DNA from: Roseibium algicola
GTDB taxonomy: Bacteria > Pseudomonadota > Alphaproteobacteria > Rhizobiales > Stappiaceae
DNA: 64,000 bases
Direction: 5' to 3'
Assembly (NCBI RefSeq): GCF_001999245.1
Contig: NZ_CP019630.1
Span: 3,687,001-3,751,000, forward strand
The notes under the pieces were generated by a model. The model ran no database searches and was not told the DNA's origin. It worked only from the letters and a program-made list of their open reading frames with translations. Below are positions 54,952 to 63,154 of the stretch, in pieces; position 1 is the stretch's first letter, and every line of letters starts with the position of its first letter. The translations under genes and the position numbers were made by a program.

Positions 54952-55285
54952 AATGTCACTTTGCGAGAGCATACTCGACATTTTGAAGGATCAGGCGGCG
55001 AAGGATAGCTTTACCCGGGTGAAGCGGGTCGCGGTCGACATCGGACCGTTGTCTTGCGTCGAACCAGAGGCGCTGAAATTTGGATTCGACGTCGTCATGC
55101 GGGGTTCACTCGCCGAAGGTGCCATACTGGAAATTTCTAGGCCTTCAGCCGAGGCGCTGTGTCTTTCCTGTTTCAAGACCGTGCAGGTGAACGCACGGTT
55201 CGATTGCTGCCCGGAATGTGGTTCGGAAGCCCTGCAGGTTGTAAGCGGGGAAGAGCTGAAGATTCGGGAACTGGAGGTGGTGTGA
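54944..55285 (+). CDS. hypA: Hydrogenase nickel insertion protein HypA
   Basis: 113 residues, normal length. N-terminal [10 protein letters not shown] carries the nickel-binding His2; the zinc domain has CLSC (about 73-76) and CPEC (about 88-91). With HypB it delivers nickel to HoxH. Overlaps hoxW upstream and hypB downstream (GTGATG). Confidence 0.94.
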   Translation: MHEMSLCESILDILKDQAAKDSFTRVKRVAVDIGPLSCVEPEALKFGFDVVMRGSLAEGAILEISRPSAEALCLSCFKTVQVNARFDCCPECGSEALQVVSGEELKIRELEVV

Positions 55286-56106
55286 TGTGTACGGTATGCG
55301 GTTGCAGCGGCTCTCACGAACATGACCATGAGCACTACCATGGACACGCCCATTCACATGGCGCAGGTCATGTCCATTTCGGGGAAGGGGATGCCGGCGT
55401 TTCCGTTCCAGGCATGAGCCAGGCGCGGCTGATCCAGATCGAAACCGACATTCTGGGCAAGAACAATTCCTATGCGGACAACAATCGTGCCTTGCTGGTC
55501 GCAAAAGGCGTTCTGGCACTCAATCTTGTCTCAAGCCCCGGCTCCGGCAAGACGACGCTGCTTGTCGAGACCTTGAAGCGGATGGCGGGCAGGACCCCGG
55601 CTGCAGTCATCGAGGGCGATCAGCAGACGTCTAATGACGCCGACCGGATCCGCGAAACAGGTGTGCCCGCCATTCAGATCAACACCGGCAAGGGCTGCCA
55701 TCTGGATGCGCATATGGTCGGCCACGCGCTGGAAAGACTGCCTCTGGAAAAGGGCAGTGTGCTTTTCATCGAGAATGTCGGCAATCTGGTTTGTCCGGCG
55801 GCGTTCGATCTCGGCGAAGCCAGCAAGGTGGTGATCCTTTCGGTGACGGAAGGCGAGGACAAGCCGCTGAAATACCCCGATATCTTCGCCAACGCCGACC
55901 TGATGATCCTCAACAAGGCCGACCTTCTGCCGCATGTGGATTTCTGCGTCGGCGCGGCGATCAGGAATGCACGGCGGGTCAATCACAAGATCCAGGTTCT
56001 GCAAGTGTCCGCGCGCACTGGCGGTGGCCTGGACAGCTGGCTAGCCTGGCTGGACGGTGCTCTGAAGATGCAGGCAGCGCACGCACGCAGCCTTGCTGCG
56101 GAATAG
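55285..56106 (+). CDS. hypB: Nickel-binding GTPase HypB
   Basis: 273 residues from ATG 55285, overlapping the hypA stop. N-terminal MCTVCGCSG nickel site, then a histidine-rich stretch (residues about 10-33, [19 protein letters not shown]) for nickel storage. GTPase motifs: [11 protein letters not shown] (P-loop), [35 protein letters not shown] and NKADLL. It hydrolyses GTP to load nickel into the large subunit. Confidence 0.95.
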   Translation: MCTVCGCSGSHEHDHEHYHGHAHSHGAGHVHFGEGDAGVSVPGMSQARLIQIETDILGKNNSYADNNRALLVAKGVLALNLVSSPGSGKTTLLVETLKRMAGRTPAAVIEGDQQTSNDADRIRETGVPAIQINTGKGCHLDAHMVGHALERLPLEKGSVLFIENVGNLVCPAAFDLGEASKVVILSVTEGEDKPLKYPDIFANADLMILNKADLLPHVDFCVGAAIRNARRVNHKIQVLQVSARTGGGLDSWLAWLDGALKMQAAHARSLAAE

Positions 56107-56118
56107 GAGATCTCCGTC

Positions 56119-56388
56119 ATGTGTCTCGCCATTCCCGCAAGGGTGGTTTCCGTCGATAGCGACGAGATGGCAATCGTCGCTCTGGAAGGGATCCGGAAAC
56201 CGGTCTCGACAGCTCTCCTGGAGGAGGTTGCCGTCGGCGACTATGTGCTCGTCCATGTCGGCTATGCCCTGCACAAGCTCAGCGAGGAGGAAGCCGAACG
56301 GACCCTTCAGCTTATGGCGGAAGCCGGTGTTCTTGCCGAGGAGCTGGAGGAGATGGCGGGCGAGCCGGTGGTGGGGACGGACGCATGA
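56119..56388 (+). CDS. hypC: Hydrogenase assembly chaperone HypC
   Basis: 89 residues. N-terminal MCLAIPARV with the essential Cys2, followed by the OB-like beta-barrel (VDSDEMAIVALEGIRKPVST, VGDYVLVHVGYALHKLSEEE). It carries the Fe(CN)2CO unit between HypD and HoxH. It starts 12 bp after hypB and overlaps hypD by 4 bases. Confidence 0.94.
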   Translation: MCLAIPARVVSVDSDEMAIVALEGIRKPVSTALLEEVAVGDYVLVHVGYALHKLSEEEAERTLQLMAEAGVLAEELEEMAGEPVVGTDA

Positions 56389-57536
56389 AATACATCAAGG
56401 AATTTCGGGACGGAAAACTGGCGCAAAAGCTTGCCCTGGCAATCCGGCAGGAAGCTGATCCGGACCGGCACTACCATCTGATGGAATTTTGCGGTGGGCA
56501 CACTCACGCCATTTTCCGGTACGGGGTGCAGGATCTGGTTCCGCAAAATGTCGAGTATGTGCATGGGCCGGGCTGCCCCGTCTGTGTCTTGCCAGTACGG
56601 CGTCTCGATGATGCGATCGAGCTGGCACTGAAGTCGAATGTGATCCTGACCACCTATGGTGACATGATGCGGGTGCCGGGCACCAAGCAGAAGAGCCTGA
56701 TCCGGGCCAAGGCCGAAGGGGCCGATATCCGGATGGTCTATTCGACCCAGGATGCCCTGCGGATTGCGCGGGAGAACCCGCAACGGCAGGTGGTCTTTTT
56801 CGCCATCGGCTTTGAGACGACGACGCCGCCAACGGCGGTCGCGATCCTGCAGGCAAAGGCGGAAGGCCTGAAGAATTTCTCCGTCTTCTGCAATCACGTT
56901 CTGACACCGCCTGCCATCGCCCATATCGTCAACGCTCCGGCGGAGCCGGGGGAACAGCCGGTGAAAATCGACGGTTTTCTTGGGCCTTCTCACGTCAGCT
57001 CGGTCATCGGCTGGGCGCCGTACCAACCGGCGGCGCGGGACTTCAGGAAACCGGTCGTCATTGCCGGCTTTGAGCCGCTCGACGTGATGCAGTCGACCCT
57101 GATGCTGATCCGCCAGATCAACGAAGGCCGGCATGAAGTGGAAAACCAGTACACCCGGGTCGTCACGAAGGAAGGCAATCGCAAGGCCCAAAGGCTGGTT
57201 GACGACGTTTTGGAGTTGCGCCGGACCTTTGAATGGCGCGGGCTCGGCTATGTTCCTGACAGTGCCCTGAAAATCCGAGAAGCCTATGTCGACTTCGATG
57301 CCGAAGAGCGCTTTGCGCTCAGCCCGAAGGAGTCGCGCGAAGTCAAATCCTGCGAATGTCCCGCGATCCTGCGCGGCGTGAAGAAACCGACGGAATGCAA
57401 GCTGTTCGGCACGGTTTGCACGCCGGACAATCCGATGGGGGCCTGCATGGTTTCCTCTGAAGGTGCATGCGCCGCATACTGGACCTATGGCCGCAAGCGC
57501 GAGGCGATGGCCGCCGCCAAGGGAGCCGCGGCGTGA
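56385..57536 (+). CDS. hypD: Hydrogenase Fe-cofactor assembly protein HypD
   Basis: 383 residues. Motifs: FCGGHTHAIFRYGV, HGPGCPVCVLPVRRLD, AIGFETTTPPTA, GFLGPSHVSSVIGW, and the C-terminal cysteine-rich region (SCECPAILRGVKKPTECKLF, TVCTPDNPMGACMVSSEGAC) that holds the 4Fe-4S cluster. It assembles the iron-cyanide-CO moiety with HypC and HypE. Overlaps hypE by 4 bases. Confidence 0.95.
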   Translation: MKYIKEFRDGKLAQKLALAIRQEADPDRHYHLMEFCGGHTHAIFRYGVQDLVPQNVEYVHGPGCPVCVLPVRRLDDAIELALKSNVILTTYGDMMRVPGTKQKSLIRAKAEGADIRMVYSTQDALRIARENPQRQVVFFAIGFETTTPPTAVAILQAKAEGLKNFSVFCNHVLTPPAIAHIVNAPAEPGEQPVKIDGFLGPSHVSSVIGWAPYQPAARDFRKPVVIAGFEPLDVMQSTLMLIRQINEGRHEVENQYTRVVTKEGNRKAQRLVDDVLELRRTFEWRGLGYVPDSALKIREAYVDFDAEERFALSPKESREVKSCECPAILRGVKKPTECKLFGTVCTPDNPMGACMVSSEGACAAYWTYGRKREAMAAAKGAAA

Positions 57537-58570
57537 CCAGCATCGATCCGCAGGCAAAATTCCGTACCGGTGCTGTCGATATGACCCATGGGGGCGGCGG
57601 CCGGGCCATGTCCGTCCTGATCGAGGACCTGTTTCACCGGCATCTGAAAAATACAATCCTGGACCAGGGCCATGACGCGGCGGTGCTCGAAGTGCCGCCA
57701 GGGCGCCTTGTCATGTCGACCGACGCCCATGTGATCTCGCCGCTGTTCTTTCCAGGTGGTGATATCGGATCTCTGTCGGTCCATGGGACCTTGAACGACG
57801 TGGCCATGGCTGGTGCAAGGCCAGTGTCGCTCACCGCGAGCTTCATACTGGAAGAAGGGTTCCCGCTGGCTGATCTGGAACGCATTGTCATATCCATGGC
57901 GCGCGCTGCCCGTGAAGCCGGAGTGCCGGTGGTTTCCGGCGATACCAAGGTGGTTGAAAAGGGGAAGGGCGACGGGGTCTTCATCACGACGACCGGTGTT
58001 GGCGTTCTGCCGGAAGGCGTTTCGATTTCTCCCGCTGCGGCCAAGCCAGGTCAGGCGGTTCTCCTGTCCGGTACCATTGGCGATCATGGTGTTGCCATCC
58101 TGTCGAAACGGGAAAACCTGACCTTCGAAACCGAAATCCAGTCCGACAGTGCAGCGCTGCATGGCCTCGTCGGTTCGATGGTCGACGCGGTGCCGGGCAT
58201 TTCGGTTCTGCGGGATCCGACCAGGGGTGGACTGGCAACTGCGCTGAACGAAATCGCTCATGCTTCGAAGGTTGGCGTGATGCTCGATGAGGGTGAGATC
58301 CCCGTTCGCCCGGACGTGGAAGGGGCCTGCGAGCTGCTCGGTCTCGACCCGCTTTACGTTGCCAATGAAGGCAAGCTGATCTGCATTTGCGATGCCTCGG
58401 ATGCAGACCGGTTGCTGGAGATCATGAAGGCTCACCCGCTGGGGCAGAACGCTGCGAAGATCGGCGAAATCGTGGAGGACGCCGATTGCATGGTGGTCAT
58501 GAAGACCGGCTTCGGCGGCTCCCGTGTTGTCGACTGGCTCTCGGGCGAGCAACTGCCACGCATCTGCTGA
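57533..58570 (+). CDS. hypE: Hydrogenase cyanide-ligand synthesis protein HypE
   Basis: 345 residues from a GTG at 57533 that overlaps the hypD stop. PurM-like ATPase fold: MTHGGGGRAMSVLIEDLF, GHDAAVLEVPPGRLVMSTDA, GTLNDVAMAGARP, VVSGDTKVVEKGKGDG, LRDPTRGGLATALNEIA. It ends with the conserved PRIC, whose terminal cysteine (C345) accepts the carbamoyl group from HypF and is dehydrated to thiocyanate. Last gene of the hydrogenase run. Confidence 0.95.
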   Translation: MTSIDPQAKFRTGAVDMTHGGGGRAMSVLIEDLFHRHLKNTILDQGHDAAVLEVPPGRLVMSTDAHVISPLFFPGGDIGSLSVHGTLNDVAMAGARPVSLTASFILEEGFPLADLERIVISMARAAREAGVPVVSGDTKVVEKGKGDGVFITTTGVGVLPEGVSISPAAAKPGQAVLLSGTIGDHGVAILSKRENLTFETEIQSDSAALHGLVGSMVDAVPGISVLRDPTRGGLATALNEIAHASKVGVMLDEGEIPVRPDVEGACELLGLDPLYVANEGKLICICDASDADRLLEIMKAHPLGQNAAKIGEIVEDADCMVVMKTGFGGSRVVDWLSGEQLPRIC

Positions 58571-58611
58571 GGGTCGCATAGGCCCCAAGGCTCTTTCCCA
58601 ATCCGATGCTT

Positions 58612-58785
58612 GTCATCCCGGTTTGGCGTAGCCAGGACGGGATCCGGTACACACCGGCCTTTGTGTTCCTCCAGGAGAGGCTGCTTTGTTTTCTCAGCCA
58701 GGGACTTGAGAGGACGCGCTCGCAGCGCGGCTCATGACCGGGTTCCGGATCTGCGGGCGGCTGCGCCTTCCTTGTCCGGAATGAC
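58612..58785. repeat. Palindromic intergenic element between hypE and the GAK cluster
   Basis: GTCATCCCGG (58612-58621) and CCGGAATGAC (58776-58785) are inverted with one mismatch; inside, CGGGATCCGG (58638-58647) mirrors the later ACCGGGTTCCGGATC (58737-58751). It lies between convergent operons and may serve as a bidirectional transcription barrier. Confidence 0.7.
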
Positions 58786-58817
58786 GGTGAAGGGGCAAGT
58801 GGTTCTCGGGGCTTGGC

Positions 58818-59093
58818 CTATCCGCCCTTTACCTTCAGCTTGCCATTGTCCTTCTTGTCCTGGCCGTCGTTGGCCCATGTGATGCGCAGGTCCAGGCGGG
58901 ACTGGTCGTCTTCCGTGGTGGCTGTCACCCTGATGGCCATCAGACCTTTCGGGTGCAGGGTAATCTCGCCGGTGTCGTCACCGAATTGCAGCTCGCCCTT
59001 GGCGATGCCACGCTTGACGGCGTCGAGCAGTTTCTGGATCGATTTCCTGTCCTGCAGGGACTGGTGCCGGAAACGGCCCTTGCGTTCCATCAT
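58818..59093 (-). CDS. Amphi-Trp domain protein (GAK-associated)
   Basis: 91 residues. Amphipathic pattern followed by a tryptophan near the end of the domain: DRKSIQKLLDAVKRGIAKGE, LQFGDDTGEITLHPKGLMAI, RVTATTEDDQSRLDLRITWA. This matches the small amphi-Trp family seen beside HprK-related kinase and ATP-grasp genes. The C-terminal tail is lysine- and glycine-rich. It is the last gene of the minus-strand GAK cluster, overlapping the metallophosphoesterase gene by 4 bases. It could be the carrier or substrate protein that the kinases and ligase modify (speculative). Confidence 0.75.
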   Translation of the reverse strand: MMERKGRFRHQSLQDRKSIQKLLDAVKRGIAKGELQFGDDTGEITLHPKGLMAIRVTATTEDDQSRLDLRITWANDGQDKKDNGKLKVKGG

Positions 59094-60472
59094 GACGACA
59101 AACCGTGTTGTTGGAGAATGTGTGCCGGATTGAACAGCTTGGCGTGGGGATAATCCCGGCTGATGCCGACGATGTTGCCATCAGGGCAGATGATCGTGGC
59201 ACCTGTGCCGATGCCTTCAAGACCTTCGGAGCTTCTGGAATGCCGGTCGAGCGTGATGTCCGCTTCCAGATGCAAGAGGCCGTGCTTGGACGTCAGCTCC
59301 TGTCCGCTGTGCCTGTTGACGTGCCCCTGTACCAGCATCCTGATGCCGGCAAGATGGAGATCGTCTACGCCGGTTTCGGTCAAGGGATGGTCCACATCCC
59401 GGTATTTCGTGCGCATCAGATTGGCGATGGTGCCGGAGTAGAACACGAATGGGTCCTTCCGGCTTTCCTTCCGAAAGCGGCGATTGACGTGGGCCACACC
59501 TTTTGCCGAGATCTGGGCAGCCATGTGATCATCGATACCGGCATGCACGAACAGCAGCGAGCCGCTCTGATGCACGGCCTTGAGACTTTGAAAGAACCAG
59601 GCGTAGCGTCCGCCAGGTTCAACGAAGAGTTCCCGGCATTTGAGCGCGGCAGCATACAGCTGACGAATGGTAAGGCCGACTTCGGCGGCGTGTTCCGCGA
59701 ACTTGTCCGCCTTCTTCTTAAGCCGCTGCATTTCCTTGCGGATGGCCGCGTCACTCAGATAGCGTGAGGCTGCCTTCGGAAATTGTCTGGTCCACTTCTT
59801 TCCCGGAACCATCAGCGACAGGCAGGTTTCCTCGTCGGGCAGCATGGCGAGGTCGGCCGAGCTGCCGACATACCGCTCGTGCACTTCCTTCAAGAGCGGC
59901 ATCACCTTCTTGCCCATGCGAACGAACATATGGGCGTTGAGCGAGCTGCGCTTGACCGTCAGGGCTTCGAGACCGAGGTAAAGCCGCAGGTCGTGGTTGC
60001 CGGCGAGGATGACGACATCGGCGCCGGTTTTCAGCAGCGCGCTGAGGCTGTCGAGAAGGTCCAGATTGCTGGGGCCCTTGTCCAGGCAATCGCCGCCGAT
60101 GATGAACTGGCAGCTTCGGCCGAAGGGCGTCAGGTGAAAGTCGCTCAGACCATCTCCATTGCGCAGGATTGCACGTGCCGCCGTCAGGGATCTCAACAGG
60201 CTTTCCGCATCCGCATGCAGGTCGGAAATGAAGATCACCGGCTTTTCCGGCCAGTCCCAGGGGCCAAGAGCATTTGCCCGGGCAAGGCTGCCGACAACAC
60301 CGGGAAGGGTGCTTTCGGTGGTGAACTGGCCGAGGGGCAGATTCCCGATGGGCGCCAGTGGCCAGGGGACACAGCTTTCGGGCAGGCCGAGATCAATGGC
60401 TTCCGCCTGGTCCATCGGCGGCAGAAGCGGGGTCAGTGGCAGATGGATCATCATGGCAGCAATCCGGTTCAA
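59090..60472 (-). CDS. Metallophosphoesterase of the GAK cluster
   Basis: 460 residues if it begins at the TTG at 60472 that overlaps the upstream stop; ATG 60454 or 60451 are alternatives and no ribosome site decides it. PPP-type motifs: D84-x-H86 (ISDLHADAE), G127-D-x2-D131 (IIGGDCLDKG), GNHD (158-161), LLFVHAGIDDH and LVQGHVNRHSG. A helical insert (about 225-300, KKWTRQFPKAASRYLSDAAI onward) separates the third and fourth motif. It is a two-metal phosphatase, probably on a phosphoprotein or a phosphorylated small molecule of the GAK pathway. Confidence 0.8.
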   Translation of the reverse strand: MNRIAAMMIHLPLTPLLPPMDQAEAIDLGLPESCVPWPLAPIGNLPLGQFTTESTLPGVVGSLARANALGPWDWPEKPVIFISDLHADAESLLRSLTAARAILRNGDGLSDFHLTPFGRSCQFIIGGDCLDKGPSNLDLLDSLSALLKTGADVVILAGNHDLRLYLGLEALTVKRSSLNAHMFVRMGKKVMPLLKEVHERYVGSSADLAMLPDEETCLSLMVPGKKWTRQFPKAASRYLSDAAIRKEMQRLKKKADKFAEHAAEVGLTIRQLYAAALKCRELFVEPGGRYAWFFQSLKAVHQSGSLLFVHAGIDDHMAAQISAKGVAHVNRRFRKESRKDPFVFYSGTIANLMRTKYRDVDHPLTETGVDDLHLAGIRMLVQGHVNRHSGQELTSKHGLLHLEADITLDRHSRSSEGLEGIGTGATIICPDGNIVGISRDYPHAKLFNPAHILQQHGLSS

Positions 60473-61170
60473 TCCGTTGCGGTTTCAAGTGGCTGGCGCA
60501 GTTTCCAGTCACCCCGGTGGTGCGCCCAGGTGCCGTCGCTCTCCAGTTTCAGGACGACGGCGCGCGCGTGGTGCATGCTGAGCTGGCGGATCTGGTCAAA
60601 CGTCAGCACACCCAGGCAATGGGCGGCATGTCGCATGGAAGCACCGTGGCCGACGAAGATCCGGGCACCGGGTCCTGCCTCGTCATCCAGATCTGCCATC
60701 TTCTGATCCAGGAACGCAGCCACCCGCTGTCCGGCTTCCATCAGGCTCTCAGCGCCCTGAACCGGCAATCTGTGGTGGCTGTTCGACTTCCAGTCTCCCG
60801 GCAGCGGGGCGGTGCGTGGATCGTCTGCTATCACCTGCTCGATTTCCCGCAAGGTGAGGTTGGCAAGGGCACCGACACTGCGTTCGGCAAGAGCTTCGTC
60901 CTCGGTGATCGTGAAGTCCGATCCGAGGACTTCACCAAGCGACTGGCCAAGAAGCGCTGCCGTCTGCCAGGCTCTGAGCTGGCGTGAACACAAGATCTCC
61001 GGTGCCAGCCGGAAGCCTTCCTGCCGCGCGATGTCTGCAATCTCGGCGCCAAGTTCTTGTGCCTGCACCTTGCCTGCATCGGTCAGGCCATAGGGCTGCA
61101 GGGCACTCGGCGTGTCCGGTTTTTGATTGTAAGCGCCATGACGCACCAGGATGGCGAAGCGGTCTGTCAT
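60469..61170 (-). CDS. Histidine phosphatase family protein
   Basis: 233 residues. N-terminal ILVRHGAYNQKPDTP contains the RHG motif; CSRQLRAWQTAALLGQSL and ERSVGALANL carry the second arginine and the acid; FVGHGASMRHAAHCLGV gives the second catalytic histidine. It hydrolyses phosphomonoesters through a phosphohistidine. It is flanked by 4-base overlaps with the metallophosphoesterase and HprK-related kinase genes, so it belongs to the same operon. Confidence 0.85.
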   Translation of the reverse strand: MTDRFAILVRHGAYNQKPDTPSALQPYGLTDAGKVQAQELGAEIADIARQEGFRLAPEILCSRQLRAWQTAALLGQSLGEVLGSDFTITEDEALAERSVGALANLTLREIEQVIADDPRTAPLPGDWKSNSHHRLPVQGAESLMEAGQRVAAFLDQKMADLDDEAGPGARIFVGHGASMRHAAHCLGVLTFDQIRQLSMHHARAVVLKLESDGTWAHHRGDWKLRQPLETATD

Positions 61171-62267
61171 GGCGTTTGTCCCAGCAGCTCTGCACCGGCT
61201 TCAAACAGGGCGTCGAAATCGATCAGTCCCTTCACTTCCCACACCTGAACACCTTCGAGCGCCCCCAGGTAGGCCTCTGTGTCGAGCGGTGTTTTCATCG
61301 GCCAGAACGGGCCTTGCGGTGTCTGGTAGAACGGGCCGGGGTTCTTCATGATCGCCGACAGAAGATCCGGCCGGTCCTTCAGATCCGTCTTGCTTACCTC
61401 GGTCGCGTCGGCGCTGTCGCGGGACCAGTTCAACACCCAGAAATCTGTCAGGCGCGCATCGTGGGAAATGCGCCCGGGGCCATAGATGTCATCGATGAAG
61501 AGGTCGTATTTTTCTTCCAGGTGCCAGAGTTCGTCCGGTTCCAGGTTGCGCAGTTCCTCTTCGCGCTCCTCGTCGATAAGACCGGTCAGCCGTGCATTGG
61601 TGACGATGGTGCCCGGGTTGATGCGCGGCAGTTTCGGAATGCCGAGCGCATCGGTGCTGTTGCCGGCATTGCGCACGAGAAGGCGGTCGTTGGTGACATA
61701 CTGCGTGCCGGTGAGTTCCATCAGGCGCAACATCGAGGTGGACTTGCCGCCGCCGGAAAGGCCCGATATCGCAAGCCCCCTGTTGGGGGTGCGGACAGCC
61801 GCTGCATGACAGGCGACCCACCCCTGCCGTTGGAAGTGATTGAGAAACTGGGTGTTGATGAAGTTGATCACCTGGTTGGGGTGATCGTCCGTAGGGCCAA
61901 AGGCGATCGCCCAGTCGGGGGATTGCAGGAACTGCAGACCCGTGCGGACCTTCAGGATCAGGCGCCCGTTTTCAAGGTCGCAGACCGCATCCTTGCGGCC
62001 GGACTTTCCCGTTTCCCGCTCCCAGTCGGTGTACTCCGGGTCAAAGGGCAGTTCCATGGATCCGAGCACATGGACGATCCTGTCCGGTTCGCTCGGCGCG
62101 GAAATCACATGCTGGAAATAGCGCAGCAATTCGGCCAGAAGCGCCGAAGAGGTGCATCTCACCTCGACCACATGGCCGCCGACCGTGAGGCACACCGGAT
62201 CGCAGTTTCGCGTTTCCCGAGCCGGGGAAAGAGCGTCGACAACGTCCTGGACGGTTATGCCGGTCAT
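61167..62267 (-). CDS. HprK-related kinase B (GAK system)
   Basis: 366 residues. N-terminal half (1-140) is poorly defined; then ACHAAAVRTPNRGLAISGL leads into the Walker A GLSGGGKS (169-176), followed by YVTNDRLLVRN, LGIPKLPRINPGTIV and the acidic LIDEEREEELRN, as in HPr-kinase-like P-loop enzymes. The conserved H154 upstream of the P-loop matches that group. It probably phosphorylates a small molecule or protein with ATP. It overlaps both neighbours by 4 bases. Confidence 0.82.
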   Translation of the reverse strand: MTGITVQDVVDALSPARETRNCDPVCLTVGGHVVEVRCTSSALLAELLRYFQHVISAPSEPDRIVHVLGSMELPFDPEYTDWERETGKSGRKDAVCDLENGRLILKVRTGLQFLQSPDWAIAFGPTDDHPNQVINFINTQFLNHFQRQGWVACHAAAVRTPNRGLAISGLSGGGKSTSMLRLMELTGTQYVTNDRLLVRNAGNSTDALGIPKLPRINPGTIVTNARLTGLIDEEREEELRNLEPDELWHLEEKYDLFIDDIYGPGRISHDARLTDFWVLNWSRDSADATEVSKTDLKDRPDLLSAIMKNPGPFYQTPQGPFWPMKTPLDTEAYLGALEGVQVWEVKGLIDFDALFEAGAELLGQTP

Positions 62268-63154
62268 CCGCGCACCTTTTCAATTACATGGTTGGCGTAA
62301 AGCTTGGCAGCGTCGATGCCGGCGCCTTCCAGAGCTCCCTTGAAACCACCGAAGGCCGAGACCTCGAACACGACCGGTCCGCTGTCCGTCAGGCCGACAT
62401 CCACGGTGGTGAAGTCGAGATCGAACGGTTCCTGCGCGCGGCGCGCCAGTTCGATCAGTTCGGCATCCGGTTCGAACGGCTCGTATTTGCCGCCGTGAAG
62501 GATGGTCGTGTTCCAGCTGTTTGTCTGGGCAACGCGGGCATAGGTGCCGAGATAGGACCCGCCGAGGAAAACCATGCCGAGGTCCCTGCCGGAAAGATTG
62601 ACCTTCTTTTGCAGGTACATCACCGGATTTTCGGCCTTGAACGCGGCAATCTTGTGCCGGAGGGCTGTTTCGCCCTCGGCGGCATCCATCAGCGTCATGC
62701 CGCGGGCTTTTGTCGAAAACAGGGGCTTGAACACCGCACTGCCGAACCGCAGGACGGCGCCCAGGGCTTCGTCTTCGCTTTCGCTCACGCAGGTGGCTGG
62801 CATGGGAATGCCTGCATTGGCCAGCGTCACGGTGCAGCTCAGCCGGTTGACCAGGCCGAGAATGGACCTTGTGCTGGAAAAGACCTTGGTGCCGCTGGCC
62901 TCGGCAAGGCGCAACATCTCCAGCCGGTCCAGCGTTGCGGGGCTGTAGGTCTGGCTGATCTTCTTGACCACGATGCCGTCGAGGCTGCAAAGATCGATCT
63001 GCCCAGCCATCAGCGCCCTGGTTTCCAGATCCAGAACGACGTCGGCCATGTCGACCACGCAGCGAAAACCTGTTTGTGCTTCCAGGGCGTCCGCCAGAAC
63101 TTCCGTCGACCATTTGCCGGGTATGCCGACAACGCCGATCCTGAGGTCAGTCAA
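62264..63154 (-). CDS. GAK-system ATP-grasp enzyme
   Basis: 296 residues, RimK-like. LRIGVVGIPGKWSTEVLADA at the N-terminus, DLCSLDGIVVKKISQTYSPA, STRSILGLVNRLSCTVTLAN, SAVFKPLFSTKARGMTLMDA (ATP-binding lysine region), MYLQKKVNLSGRDLGMVFLG, and the metal-binding end FTTVDVGLTDSGPVVFEVSA followed by FGGFKGALEG. ATP-grasp enzymes ligate carboxylates to amines or thiols. It overlaps the kinase B gene by 4 bases and the phosphotransferase gene by 8. Confidence 0.85.
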   Translation of the reverse strand: MTDLRIGVVGIPGKWSTEVLADALEAQTGFRCVVDMADVVLDLETRALMAGQIDLCSLDGIVVKKISQTYSPATLDRLEMLRLAEASGTKVFSSTRSILGLVNRLSCTVTLANAGIPMPATCVSESEDEALGAVLRFGSAVFKPLFSTKARGMTLMDAAEGETALRHKIAAFKAENPVMYLQKKVNLSGRDLGMVFLGGSYLGTYARVAQTNSWNTTILHGGKYEPFEPDAELIELARRAQEPFDLDFTTVDVGLTDSGPVVFEVSAFGGFKGALEGAGIDAAKLYANHVIEKVRG

